A DNA stretch of 64,000 bases, taken from CAWHOW01 sp963831005. Lineage in GTDB: Bacteria; Bacteroidota; Bacteroidia; Bacteroidales; CG2-30-32-10. Both the position numbers and the translations under genes were made by a program. A model generated the notes under the pieces. The model was given only the letters and a program-made list of their open reading frames with translations, did not search any database and was not told where the DNA came from. Position 1 is the first letter of the stretch. Each line of letters begins with the position of its first letter. Shown piece after piece: positions 16,910-26,379 of the stretch. Location of the stretch: the NCBI GenBank assembly GCA_963831005.1, contig CAWHOW010000019.1, forward strand, positions 186,001 to 250,000, read 5' to 3'.

Positions 16910-18586
16910 TTATCGCTTTTTCCCTTTAGTTTCTACCTTTGGAAGCATTTCTTCCAGGAAACTACTGGTATAGCCCTCCTTTTGAGCAGCAATTTCTTCG
17001 GGAGTGCCATGTGCAATAATCCTTCCGCCGCGTTCGCCACCTTCGGGACCAATATCAATAATATGATCGGCCATTTTAATCACTTCCATATTATGCTCAA
17101 TAACGATAATGGTATTTCCCCTGTCAACCAGCTTGTTCAGCACATCCATCAGCACACGCACATCGTCGAAATGCAGCCCAGTGGTGGGTTCATCAAGCAG
17201 GTAGAGCGTTTTTCCGGTATCTTTCTTCGATAGTTCGGCAGCCAGCTTAACCCTTTGCGCCTCGCCGCCCGACAGCGTGGTGGAAGCTTGTCCCAGCGAA
17301 ATATAGCCAAGCCCCACATCATTTATTGTTTTTAGCTTATGATAAATGAAAGGAATGTTTTCAAAGAATTCGATAGCCTGACTGATATTCATGTTCAGCA
17401 CATCGTTAATGGATTTGCCTTTAAAGCGCACTTCAAGTGTTTCGCGGTTATAGCGTTTCCCGCCGCAAGTATCGCAATCCACGTAAACATCGGGAAGAAA
17501 ATTCATCTCAATAGTTTTAACACCTGCACCCTGACAATCCTCGCACCTGCCGCCTTTCACGTTGAACGAGAACCTTCCCGGCTCATAACCGCGTATCTTC
17601 GATTCAGGCAGTTGTGCAAATAATTTCCTGATTTCACCAAACACTTCAATGTAAGTAGCAGGATTGGAGCGGGGCGTGCGACCAATTGGCGACTGATCTA
17701 TTTCTATTACTTTGTCAATATATTTTATTCCTTCAATTGAATCATAAGTCAGAGGACGTTGCAATGACCTGTAAAGCTCCTGGCTTAAGATGGGATATAG
17801 TGTTTCTTTAATCAGCGATGATTTACCGCTTCCCGAAACGCCTGTAATGCATATCATTTTCCCGAGGGGAATATCAAGGTTCACATTCTTAAGGTTGTTG
17901 CCTTTGGCACCTTTCAGTGAAAGCATTTTGCCGTTTCCTTTTCTTCTTTCTTTAGGAATTGAAATCTCTTTAAGTCCACACAGATATTGAGCGGTAAGGG
18001 TGCTGCAACCTTTCATAACTTCCGTAGGTGTTCCATGCGCCACTATCTTGCCGCCGTGTATTCCAGCACCCGGGCCAATATCAATCAAATAGTCTGCTGA
18101 TAGAATCATTTCCTTATCGTGTTCAACTACTATCACTGAATTACCTATATCACGAAGATCTTTTAATGCTTTTATAAGTTTCAGGTTATCGCGCTGGTGA
18201 AGCCCAATGCTTGGTTCATCAAGTATATAAAGCACGCCCACAAGCTGCGAGCCTATTTGCGTGGCAAGCCTTATCCGTTGTGATTCGCCACCCGATAAAC
18301 TCTTTGCCGGCCTGTCGAGGCTGAGGTAATCAAGTCCAACATTCAAAAGGAATTCAAGTCGTTTTGTTATTTCTTTAAGTAGTTCGGAAGCTATTTTAAT
18401 TTTCCGCTCATCTAGCGAAACGTTAATGTTTTTGGCCCAATCGAGAAGTTTAAGAATATCCATCGAAGCCAGATCGGCAATATTCTTTTCGCCTATCTTA
18501 AAATGAAGAGACTCTTTCTTAAGCCTCTTTCCCCCGCAAACAGGGCAGTCAACTTCGTTCATAAAACCGTACGCCCATTTCTTCAC
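16910..18586 (-). CDS. uvrA: UvrA excinuclease subunit, C-terminal part (frame 2 of split gene)
   Basis: These 558 residues carry the second half of UvrA: CPVCGGKRLKKESL, the first-ATPase signature LSGGESQRIRLATQIGS with Walker B LYILDEPSIGLH, then the second ATPase with GVSGSGKSSLIKETLYP, the zinc motif CEDCQGAG...CDTCGGKRY, LSGGEAQRVKLAAEL and LYLLDEPTTGLH. UvrA recognises bulky DNA damage as a dimer and loads UvrB. The frame can start at a GTG overlapping the stop of the upstream half (GTGA overlap), but UvrA is one ~940-residue chain in all relatives. The simplest reading is a one-base frameshift at about 18585. Confidence 0.9.
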   Translation of the reverse strand: MKKWAYGFMNEVDCPVCGGKRLKKESLHFKIGEKNIADLASMDILKLLDWAKNINVSLDERKIKIASELLKEITKRLEFLLNVGLDYLSLDRPAKSLSGGESQRIRLATQIGSQLVGVLYILDEPSIGLHQRDNLKLIKALKDLRDIGNSVIVVEHDKEMILSADYLIDIGPGAGIHGGKIVAHGTPTEVMKGCSTLTAQYLCGLKEISIPKERRKGNGKMLSLKGAKGNNLKNVNLDIPLGKMICITGVSGSGKSSLIKETLYPILSQELYRSLQRPLTYDSIEGIKYIDKVIEIDQSPIGRTPRSNPATYIEVFGEIRKLFAQLPESKIRGYEPGRFSFNVKGGRCEDCQGAGVKTIEMNFLPDVYVDCDTCGGKRYNRETLEVRFKGKSINDVLNMNISQAIEFFENIPFIYHKLKTINDVGLGYISLGQASTTLSGGEAQRVKLAAELSKKDTGKTLYLLDEPTTGLHFDDVRVLMDVLNKLVDRGNTIIVIEHNMEVIKMADHIIDIGPEGGERGGRIIAHGTPEEIAAQKEGYTSSFLEEMLPKVETKGKKR

Positions 18587-19845
18587 TGAGTTTCCACGGC
18601 ATCCTGAAACTGGTTGTGAATGAAACTTGCTATACCTTCGAAGCTCAAAGCGTAAGTGGCAGTAACGCCATAGTTATCGGCTTTCACTTTAAATGTTTCC
18701 TCGGAACCATAAAGTATAATGTTCAGCGCATGCTCGGAAATATCTTCAATGGGAGTATCAAGCGTGAATTCATATTTGTCGCCTATAGCCTCAAGCTGGC
18801 GAATGATCCACCTGTTCTTCATTTCACCGACGGGAATTATTCCACCTTGTTTGATAGATTTCTTCTTGTCGGGAATTATTTTGTCAACATCAAGCTCAGT
18901 GATTGAACCTAGTCCGTTACATTTGGGACAGGCTCCATAAGGCGAATTAAACGAGAAGGTATTTGGTTCAGGCTCTTCGTAAGATATTCCAGACGTGGGG
19001 CACATCAGGTAACGGCTGTACTGGATAGCATTATCCTGTTCATCATTTATCATCACCACGCCCTTGCCATGTTTCATGGCTGTCTGGATTGATTCGGCAA
19101 GGCGGAAACGGTCGTCTTTATTGATCTTAATTTTGTCAATCACTATCTCTACATCGTGAACCTTGTAGCGGTCGAGTTGAAGCCCAAAGGTGATTTCTTT
19201 AATCGTTCCGTCAATTCTTACTTTCAGGAAACCTTGTTTCCTAATCTGGTCGAAAAGTTCGCGATAATGTCCCTTTCTTCCTTTAACCACGGGCGCCATT
19301 ACTAAAATCTCTGTGCCATCATATTTACTAATAATGGTATCAATTATCTGGCTTTCGGAATAGCGAACCATCTTTTCGCCGGTTACATAAGAGTAGGCGT
19401 CGGCAATTCGAGCGTAAAGCAATCTTAAGAAATCGTATATCTCAGTAATTGTCCCCACGGTGGAACGCGGGTTCTTTATGGTTGATTTTTGTTCAATGGA
19501 AATAACAGGACTTAAACCGGTTATTTCATCAACATCAGGCCGTTCGAGATTTCCCAGGAACTGTCGGGCATAAGCCGAATATGTTTCAATATATCTGCGC
19601 TGTCCTTCGGCAAATATGGTATCGAAAGCCAGCGACGATTTCCCGCTGCCACTCAAGCCGGTAATTACAACCAGTTTGTTTCGCGGAATAATGACATCCA
19701 CATTTTGCAGGTTGTGGACCCTTGCACCAAATACATTTAAGGTGTCGGTCTTTTCTGATTTCTCATTATCTTCAGCATTAGAAGGGATATTCTGTTGAGA
19801 GAAATCGGGTTTTAGGTTTGAGGTCATAGAGGCGGGTTTAGTCAT
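18583..19845 (-). CDS. uvrA: UvrA excinuclease subunit, N-terminal part (frame 1 of split gene)
   Basis: These 420 residues contain the first Walker A GLSGSGKSS at 63-71, the family stretch AEGQRRYIETYSAYARQFLG, the UvrB-binding region (IEQKSTIKNPRSTVGTITEI) and FSFNSPYGACPKCNGLGS. It ends FQDAVETQ then TGA, exactly where the second half begins one frame over. Together the halves add up to about 978 codons, the normal UvrA size with a short N-terminal extension. No known sequence is missing at the joint. Either an indel in the assembly or a genuine two-gene split with translational coupling would explain it; I favour the first. Confidence 0.9.
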   Translation of the reverse strand: MTKPASMTSNLKPDFSQQNIPSNAEDNEKSEKTDTLNVFGARVHNLQNVDVIIPRNKLVVITGLSGSGKSSLAFDTIFAEGQRRYIETYSAYARQFLGNLERPDVDEITGLSPVISIEQKSTIKNPRSTVGTITEIYDFLRLLYARIADAYSYVTGEKMVRYSESQIIDTIISKYDGTEILVMAPVVKGRKGHYRELFDQIRKQGFLKVRIDGTIKEITFGLQLDRYKVHDVEIVIDKIKINKDDRFRLAESIQTAMKHGKGVVMINDEQDNAIQYSRYLMCPTSGISYEEPEPNTFSFNSPYGACPKCNGLGSITELDVDKIIPDKKKSIKQGGIIPVGEMKNRWIIRQLEAIGDKYEFTLDTPIEDISEHALNIILYGSEETFKVKADNYGVTATYALSFEGIASFIHNQFQDAVETQ

Positions 19846-20222
19846 TGGTCATTAGACATTAGACATTGGTCATTAGTCATTAGGCTTTTCCAATAACCAT
19901 AGACCTTTTGCCAAACCGGCTGCCATAAACCAACAACCTAAGACCAGAAAAGTATTTTCAGTCTTGTTTCTTATTAATTTAAAATGCTTGCCCATGGAAT
20001 GTTTTCTCAGACTGCAAATTTACGAAAGAAATGTCATGGGTATTGATAATCGGATATAGTTTTCTAGTGAAATTTTCTTAGTGTAACTTTGTGGCTACTT
20101 TGAGTAACGGAGTTTACCCTGACAAAGGAAGGGTGAAACAGTTATACACAAAGTTTCACAAAGGTTTCGCAAAGGTTCACAAAGAATAAAATAAAGTTTA
20201 CATAGTCAAATTAACAATACCA
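19846..20222. other. Gene-free gap with GTCATT and CACAAAG word repeats
   Basis: Directly upstream of uvrA (about 19841-19883) are six near-copies of the word GTCATTAG/GACATTAG, related to the larger GTCATT arrays elsewhere in the window. At 20085-20190 there is a run of CACAAAG/TTTGTG words (TTTCACAAAGGTTTCGCAAAG) with some inverted symmetry. I see no gene. Confidence 0.5.
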
Positions 20223-21219
20223 TCATTTGCTTGTGCTGTCGGGCAATACAAAAGGTTCAACGGGAACATTGGAAAGCAGTGTGTCGTAATTCACATAGCC
20301 ATGCTTTAGGTATTGAAAGATAATAGGTTTTATGTGAAGCATTATCGAGCATTGGTTTCCTTATCCACGCATTGAATTCACGTAAAAGCTTATAGTTTGT
20401 TTTATATTTGGAAGCAAATCCAACCAAATCCTTAATTGTTGAATCAACCTTCACATCATAGGTAGGCACAGGGGGATAAAGGTCAACTTTTCTTAAATAA
20501 AAGCCATAAGCTTTGGGATTGGTAATGATCAGTTTCAGGGCTATTATCCTGTAAACGTAACGTGCTGTTTCGCTGTTCAGATAAAGGTCGTAGTAGTTGG
20601 TGGTTTTCTGAAGCGCCATTTGCTTGCTTAAACTGCCAATGCCAACATTGTATGATGCAGCGGCAAGTGTCCAATTCTTGTACGCGGCATAAGATTCCAG
20701 TATGTATTTGCATGCAGCCTCGGTTGATTTCACCAGGTTGTAGCGTTCATCAATGGCATCGTTAACCTCTAGTCCGTATTTTATGGCGCTTTCTTTCATA
20801 AACTGCCAGATTCCTGCTGCACCCATAGGCGATACTGTGTTATTGGTAAACCCGCTTTCGGCAAGGGCTAAGTATTTAAAATCGTCGGGAACACCATATT
20901 GTTTCAATACAGGCTCAATCATCGGGAAGAAGCGGTTAGCTTTCTTAATTAAAAAGATCGTTTGCGATTGCCAGTAAGTATTTATCACAAGTTCTCTGTC
21001 GATTTCTTCCCTGACATCGAAACGGTTGGTTTCCATTTTCTCGCCTGCAAATTCTACTTTGTCGGGGATATCAATGGCAAATATCTTATAGTTCTTGTAA
21101 AAGGCTTTCTGGTAATCGGAATTGGCAGATGGTTTATTCGTGGAACTGGTGAAAAGACTTACAATTATCAGTATTATGACAATAGACAGAAGCGCTATGA
21201 TTACTTTTTTATACATCAT
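20223..21219 (-). CDS. Membrane-anchored lytic transglycosylase (SLT/MltD-type), 3' frameshift
   Basis: A short N-terminal anchor (VIIALLSIVIILIIVSLF) is followed by an SLT goose-lysozyme-like domain: LALAESGF with the catalytic Glu, SPMGAAGIWQFM, and AAASYNVGIGSL. It cleaves peptidoglycan glycan strands in the periplasm with 1,6-anhydro ring formation. The uninterrupted frame stops at 20257 with an unlikely tail (AWLCELRHTAFQCSR). Shifting one frame near 20300-20306 gives GYVNYDTLLSNVP and a proline-rich end stopping at 20223, a far more natural terminus, so I extend the gene there. It lies 7 bp from the WecA-like gene, probably in one operon. Confidence 0.85.
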
Positions 21220-21225
21220 ACCTGC

Positions 21226-22296
21226 TTAGTGTTTATGTTTGTTTTTATTGGCAATGGTGAAAAGGACAACGAATAATGTAAGCATGTATAATCCATAAAG
21301 GAATATCCAAAAGTAACTCCATTGACGAATAATATTGAAGGCTATAAACGAAAGTATGATTGATACAGCCGAAATGGCAATAAATATAAGTGCAACCTGT
21401 TTATCGGAAAAGCCAAGATAGGAAATATGATGCGTAGTGTGGTCTCTTCCACCTGAAAATGGCGATTTCCCGCTTAGTATCCGTTTTATCACAACAGTAG
21501 TGGTATCAACAATAGGCAAGGAAAATACCAGTACCGATGTAACTACCTGTTTCGACCATATAGCTACATCGCCCGAATCGTGCCTGTTCCAGAAATAAAT
21601 TATGCCGATTGCCGCTAAAAATGCTCCCAGGAACTGACTGCCGGTATCGCCCATATAAATAACCGAAGGGTGCCAGTTAAAATACAGAAACCCCAGCAGC
21701 GCCGCCAATATTCCTATTAATATGAACAGGTCGGGATTTGTAAAATTATTAATGAACAAGATGTTCGCTATGGCCGAAACTATTATAGATATTGACACAA
21801 TTGAACTTATGGCATCCATATTGTCGAGCATATTAATGGAATTCATTATACCCACGACCCAAAATACAGTTATGGCATAGTTTAACATTTCATTATGAAA
21901 CAGGTGAATGTAAACATTTGTCGAAATCAGTATAATGCCGCAGGTAATCTGGGTAAACAGTTTTATCCATGGTTTAGTGTTGTAAGCATCGTCGAAAAGC
22001 CCCATCAGAAAAGCAAGCGTTGAAGCGAAAAGTACGCCTATAAAAGGCAGGTTAAGGAAATATATTTTTACATCGAAGAAAAACGGATAAGCAATAATTG
22101 ACAAAAGGAATATGATATAGAATGATATGCCACCAATTGAAGGCTTCGATTCGGTTCCCCACCTGATCACGGTTTCTTCCTTGTTCCTTATACCCAAAGT
22201 TTTTATAAACTTAAGGAATAAGGTATTTATCATAAATGAAAATACCAGGCAGGCAACGAAAAACACACAAAATTCAATTATAAATATTGAAGGCAT
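21226..22296 (-). CDS. Undecaprenyl-phosphate N-acetylglucosaminyl 1-phosphate transferase-like (WecA/TagO family)
   Basis: The 356-residue integral membrane protein has about ten helices and the polyprenyl-P sugar-1-P transferase signatures: NSINMLDNMDAISS (the NxxNxxDxxDGL region), YMGDTGSQFLGAFLA and the cytoplasmic histidine loop GGRDHTTHHISYLGFS. The family moves a sugar-1-phosphate from a UDP-sugar to undecaprenyl phosphate to start O-antigen, teichoic acid or capsule repeat units. In the classic DDxxD, DD is present in LFDDAYNT. It is probably the initiating enzyme for the polysaccharide genes at 23-30 kb, and is co-directional with them. Exact sugar unknown. Confidence 0.88.
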   Translation of the reverse strand: MPSIFIIEFCVFFVACLVFSFMINTLFLKFIKTLGIRNKEETVIRWGTESKPSIGGISFYIIFLLSIIAYPFFFDVKIYFLNLPFIGVLFASTLAFLMGLFDDAYNTKPWIKLFTQITCGIILISTNVYIHLFHNEMLNYAITVFWVVGIMNSINMLDNMDAISSIVSISIIVSAIANILFINNFTNPDLFILIGILAALLGFLYFNWHPSVIYMGDTGSQFLGAFLAAIGIIYFWNRHDSGDVAIWSKQVVTSVLVFSLPIVDTTTVVIKRILSGKSPFSGGRDHTTHHISYLGFSDKQVALIFIAISAVSIILSFIAFNIIRQWSYFWIFLYGLYMLTLFVVLFTIANKNKHKH

Positions 22297-22510
22297 TTAC
22301 ATCAATTTTAAAAATGAGGTTGCAAAAGTACTAAATTATTGAAATGGAAGTTATTCTTGGCTTATTAATTTTACGATAACAAGGTAAATATGTTTCATTT
22401 GGTTCAGCTTTTTTCAACCCTGAATTACTGTCACTGGCAATAGATTTAAAGCTTAAAACTCTCCATTGCTGGCTTGATATACTATTTTCAAAACTTTGTT
22501 CCTTAAGGAG

Positions 22511-23075
22511 AATCGGATACTTTCTTGTTTGAGAAGTTGGATTTCTTGTGTGAATCGGATACTTTCTTGTTTGAGAAGTTGGATTTCTTGTGTGAATCGG
22601 ATACTTTCTTGTTTGAGAAGTTGGATTTCTTGTGTGAGCCGGATACTTTCTTGTTTGAGAAGTTGGTTTTCTTGTGTGAGCCGGATACTTTCTTGTTTGA
22701 GAAGTTGGTTTTCTTGTGTGAGCCGGATACTTTCTTGTTTGAGAAGTTGGTTTTCTTGTGTGAATCGGATACTTTCTTGTTTGAGAAGTTGGTTTTCTTG
22801 TGTGAGCCGGATACTTTCTTGTTTGAGAAGTTGGTTTTCTTGTGTGAATCGGATACTTTCTTGTTTGAGAAGTTGGTTTTCTTGTGTGAATCGGATACTT
22901 TCTTGTTTGAGAAGTTGGATTTCTTGTGTGAGCCGGATACTTTCTTGTTTGAGAAGTTGGTTTTCTTGTGTGAATCGGATACTTTCTTGTTTGAGAAGTT
23001 GGATTTCTTGTGTGAGCCGGATACTTTCTTGTTTGAGAAGTTGGTTTTCTTGTGTGAATCGGATACTTTCTTGTG
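22511..23075. repeat. 42-bp-period array C1 (2 x 21 bp)
   Basis: About 13.5 units of a 42-bp repeat built from two diverged 21-mers, GAATCGGATACTTTCTTGT.. and GAGAAGTTGGATTTCTTGT... The units vary only at a few positions (GAATCGG/GAGCCGG, TTGGATTT/TTGGTTTT). Open frames exist on both strands. On the minus strand it would encode a 14-residue coiled-coil-like repeat LLKQESIRLTQEIQ, on the plus strand FLCESDTFLFEKLD. I cannot show that either is translated. Confidence 0.9.
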
Positions 23076-23077
23076 TG

Positions 23078-23255
23078 GGAACTTCAGACACTAGGTTCGG
23101 AACTTTAGACTCTGGGTTCGGAACTTCAGACTCTGGGTTCGGAACTTCAGACTCTGGGTTCGGAACTTCAAACTCTGGGTTCGGAACTTTAGACTCTGGG
23201 TTCGGAACTTCAGACTCTGGGTTCGGAACCTGAGAATCTAGGTTCGGAATCAATA
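23078..23255. repeat. 21-bp-period array C2 (GGAACTTCAGACTCTGGGTTC)
   Basis: About eight copies of a 21-mer around GAACTTCAGACTCTGGGTTC, joined head-on to C1 without a gap. CAGACTCTG is a near-perfect dyad and GAAC/GTTC bracket the unit. On the minus strand the frame reads PNPESEV repeats and continues into C1. The array ends about 80 bp before the rfbC stop codon. Confidence 0.88.
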
Positions 23256-23337
23256 AACTTGAATGGAGCAATTAGATTAATGAAGAAAGAAATAGTAGTT
23301 TTAAGTCGGAAAGCAGTTTTTGCTGTTCAGAAATGCT

Positions 23338-23886
23338 TCAAACAGAGAACTTTGAAATCAAATCTTTAAACAGGGGGGCAATTTGGTCTTTTTCAGAAAC
23401 AAGGGGCTGGTTTATACTCCAGTCGATGTTAATATCAGGGTCGTTCCAACGGATGGAACCTTCCGATTCCTTATTATAGGTCTGAGTACATTTGTACGAA
23501 AAAATGGTATCATCTTCCAGCGATAGAAAACCATGAGCGAAGCCGGCCGGAACCCAAAATATAGTCTTGTTTTCGCCCGACAGGACAATTGAAAAATGTT
23601 TGCCATAAGTTGGCGAAGCTTTCCTGATATCCACAACAACATCCAGGACAGAGCCTTTTATTACGCTAAGTAGTTTTCCCTGTGCGAAAGGAGGGTTCTG
23701 GAAATGTAAACCTCTTAAAATCCCTTTAGCCGACATTGACTGATTATCCTGCACGAAGTCTTCTATAATGCCATATTTTTTAAACTTTTCCTTATTATAT
23801 GATTCGAAGAAATATCCCCGCGGATCACAAAACACATCCGGTTGAACTACTATCAATCCCTTTATTTGAACTTCTTTAATAACCAT
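23338..23886 (-). CDS. rfbC: dTDP-4-dehydrorhamnose 3,5-epimerase (RfbC)
   Basis: The 182-residue cupin enzyme matches RfbC along its whole length: DPRGYFFESYNKEKF, FVQDNQSMSAKGILRGLHFQ (catalytic His in LRGLHFQ), VVDIRKASPTYGKHF, WVPAGFAHGFLSLEDD and SIRWNDPDINIDW. It epimerises dTDP-4-keto-6-deoxyglucose at C3 and C5 on the way to dTDP-L-rhamnose. The other rhamnose genes (rfbA, B, D) are not in the window. It is the last gene of the capsule block 23.3-30.3 kb and is followed by the 21/42-bp arrays. Confidence 0.95.
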   Translation of the reverse strand: MVIKEVQIKGLIVVQPDVFCDPRGYFFESYNKEKFKKYGIIEDFVQDNQSMSAKGILRGLHFQNPPFAQGKLLSVIKGSVLDVVVDIRKASPTYGKHFSIVLSGENKTIFWVPAGFAHGFLSLEDDTIFSYKCTQTYNKESEGSIRWNDPDINIDWSINQPLVSEKDQIAPLFKDLISKFSV

Positions 23887-23904
23887 ATTTAAAATGAGTG
23901 AGAA

Positions 23905-26373
23905 TTACGACTGGCGGAAAATATATTTCATTATAAAATCAGAAACTCTATCCAGGAAGAACTTCTTCTTCTTAGGCATCAAATGATCTTCATCATAATA
24001 TCCATACCCGTAGCCATAGGCATAACCATATCCATACCCATAGCCAGAGCTATTAGCTCCTTTCCCATAACTGTAACCCGAATACTGTGCTTCAACAGCA
24101 TTTAGCACAATTGATAACTTTTTAATACCACTTTCATTAATTAATCTGTCAATATTCTGAACAAACATCCTTTTTGAATGGCTTGCTTTAAAAACATATA
24201 TAGGATAATCGGCAATAAGCATAGGTTGCATACCATCTGTTACAATACCTACAGGTGGGCAATCTAAAAGAATATAATCATAGGTTTGTTTAAGATATTC
24301 AATTAATTCCGGCATCCTTTTATTCAACATCAACTCCGAAGGATTGGGAGGAACAGGTCCTGCGGTGATAAAATCAAGGTTATCTATCACACTGTGTTTG
24401 ATACAATCCTTAGCTTCGTTCAAGCCCATCAATATTGTACTTACACCTTTTTTATTCTCAACACCAAATCCCAGATGTATTTTAGGCTTTCTTAAATCGA
24501 AGTCCATTACAATTATTTTCTTATCCGAGAAAGCTATAATACCAGCAAGATTAATTGCTATAAAGGTTTTCCCTTCTCCAGATATGGTTGATGTAACTGC
24601 AAGAACTTTTGGCCCAGATTCATTTGAAATAAACTGAAGGTTTGTTCTTACAGATCTTAATGCTTCTGCAATTAACGATTTTGGCTTTTTATCAACTATA
24701 AGTTGCGAAACAGGAATATCTCTTTTATACTTAGGAATAATTCCTAAAACAGGGGCATCTGTATATTTAATAATGTCATTAATACTTGTGATCTCGTTAA
24801 AAAACAGATACCGAAAAAGAATTAGCCCGAATCCAAGAAATAATGCCACTAATATACTTCCAAAGAAAATTAATCTTCTTCTTGGAGATATGGGGTCTTT
24901 TGGAACAGAACCTCTTTCAAGGACCACTATTTCAGAAACATAACCGGCTCGCGCAATCTGGTATTCTGCTTTTTTATCAATCAGTTTATTGTAAAATTGC
25001 TCATTGATGCTATACATTCGCTGCAGCCGGCTAAGTTCGAATGTATTGTATTTCTCCTTCGGTGAAAATGCGGTTCCCTGATAATCATCTAAAAATTTAC
25101 TTAATTTAACTTTCCTGTTCTTTAAATTTGATTTTAATGTATTAATACTTTCTGTAAGTAATTTTTTTTGTATTTCGATCTGGTAATTTATAGATTCAAT
25201 CTGTGCACTGTTTTTAGTTACCTCATATAATAATTGTTCTTTCTTTATTAAGAGATCCTGAAGAGAGGTCAGGAATCCATTTATACTACCCTGAAATTCA
25301 CTGCCTGCAACTATAGCAATAAGTTTGTAAATATCAATATCCTTATCTTTTAGACTTTGTTCAACTTCTGTCAACAAACTTTCCTGTAACTCAATATTTA
25401 CAATTTGATTCTGAAAATCATTTACCCTTGAGTAAATACTGGGAAGTGGTTCAGAAATAGATGAGTCAATTTTATAAGATTTCTTAAAATTGTCTAAATC
25501 AATTTCCGATTTGAATAAAGTATCATAAACCACTTTAAGTTGTTTGTCAATAAACTCAAGGACACTATTAGCACTTTCAGCCTTTTTAGCAACACCATAA
25601 GTTTTATATTCCTCAACAATTGCATTAACCAGATCATGGGCTTTATCAGCATTACGGTCTTGAATAGTTATTTGTAATGTTTTAGCCTCTTCACTCAAAA
25701 ATGTAATAGTTAGTTCTGCTGCATATGTGGAAACTATATTGTCAGGATTGTTTAATATGAAATAATATGAATTTTGATTTAATATTCCATCGTTATTCTC
25801 TACATTATTCGGATCCTTAAGTTTAATGTTTAGTTCTGCTTCAGGTAATTCAGCTTTCTGATTCAAATCGTATTCTTTTTCAAATTTTGCAGTTCGAGGT
25901 ACAGTGTATGAAAGAGTATATTTATTTTTATTACTGAACTTAATATAAATTGGGATGCCATAAATGGAAGGATTTTTAACATTAGCATCAACTTCATATG
26001 GGGCACTACCATGCCATTGTTCATTTGAAAGGATACGACCTTCATAATAATAACTTGTAGATAAAGGAAGTTTCGAAAAAACCTGTCCTAAAAATACACC
26101 CGAACTGATAAACTCTCGTGCTTTTTCTAAATCATTTTGACCTTCTACAACATCTTTTGTTTCTAAAATCTTTGAAACATTTTCTTCATTTGAACTTATC
26201 TGAATTACAGCGCTGGTCGAATAAATCGGGGGTGTATATCTTAAATAGAGAAAAGAACTTAAGGCTGCAACCCCCAAAAACAGAATAATATAAATAAGGC
26301 ATTTCTTGGTTATAAATAGAAATAACTTAATATCTAATTCGTCATTAATATTAGATATTTTCTTCGTAGCCAT
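23905..26373 (-). CDS. Wzc-type polysaccharide co-polymerase with BY-kinase domain
   Basis: The 822-residue protein has a first membrane helix near residue 30, a Wzz-like periplasmic part with long coiled coils (~270-450), a second helix (RRLIFFGSILVALFLGFG) and a cytoplasmic bacterial tyrosine kinase: Walker A STISGEGKTFIAINLA, Walker A' VMDFDLRKP, Walker B YILLDCPPVG. The C-terminal region contains a tyrosine cluster (GYGYGYGYAYGYGYGYY), the autophosphorylation tail typical of Wzc. It controls chain length and export of capsule or exopolysaccharide with the Wza channel encoded 6 bp upstream. One intact gene. Confidence 0.93.
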   Translation of the reverse strand: MATKKISNINDELDIKLFLFITKKCLIYIILFLGVAALSSFLYLRYTPPIYSTSAVIQISSNEENVSKILETKDVVEGQNDLEKAREFISSGVFLGQVFSKLPLSTSYYYEGRILSNEQWHGSAPYEVDANVKNPSIYGIPIYIKFSNKNKYTLSYTVPRTAKFEKEYDLNQKAELPEAELNIKLKDPNNVENNDGILNQNSYYFILNNPDNIVSTYAAELTITFLSEEAKTLQITIQDRNADKAHDLVNAIVEEYKTYGVAKKAESANSVLEFIDKQLKVVYDTLFKSEIDLDNFKKSYKIDSSISEPLPSIYSRVNDFQNQIVNIELQESLLTEVEQSLKDKDIDIYKLIAIVAGSEFQGSINGFLTSLQDLLIKKEQLLYEVTKNSAQIESINYQIEIQKKLLTESINTLKSNLKNRKVKLSKFLDDYQGTAFSPKEKYNTFELSRLQRMYSINEQFYNKLIDKKAEYQIARAGYVSEIVVLERGSVPKDPISPRRRLIFFGSILVALFLGFGLILFRYLFFNEITSINDIIKYTDAPVLGIIPKYKRDIPVSQLIVDKKPKSLIAEALRSVRTNLQFISNESGPKVLAVTSTISGEGKTFIAINLAGIIAFSDKKIIVMDFDLRKPKIHLGFGVENKKGVSTILMGLNEAKDCIKHSVIDNLDFITAGPVPPNPSELMLNKRMPELIEYLKQTYDYILLDCPPVGIVTDGMQPMLIADYPIYVFKASHSKRMFVQNIDRLINESGIKKLSIVLNAVEAQYSGYSYGKGANSSGYGYGYGYAYGYGYGYYDEDHLMPKKKKFFLDRVSDFIMKYIFRQS

Positions 26374-26379
26374 CTTTTA

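Noticed and set aside
22496..23233. Plus-strand open frames across array C
   Set aside because: Same reason; two plus-strand frames and one minus-strand frame are open at once. Only the minus-strand frame is kept as a low-level possibility in the findings.
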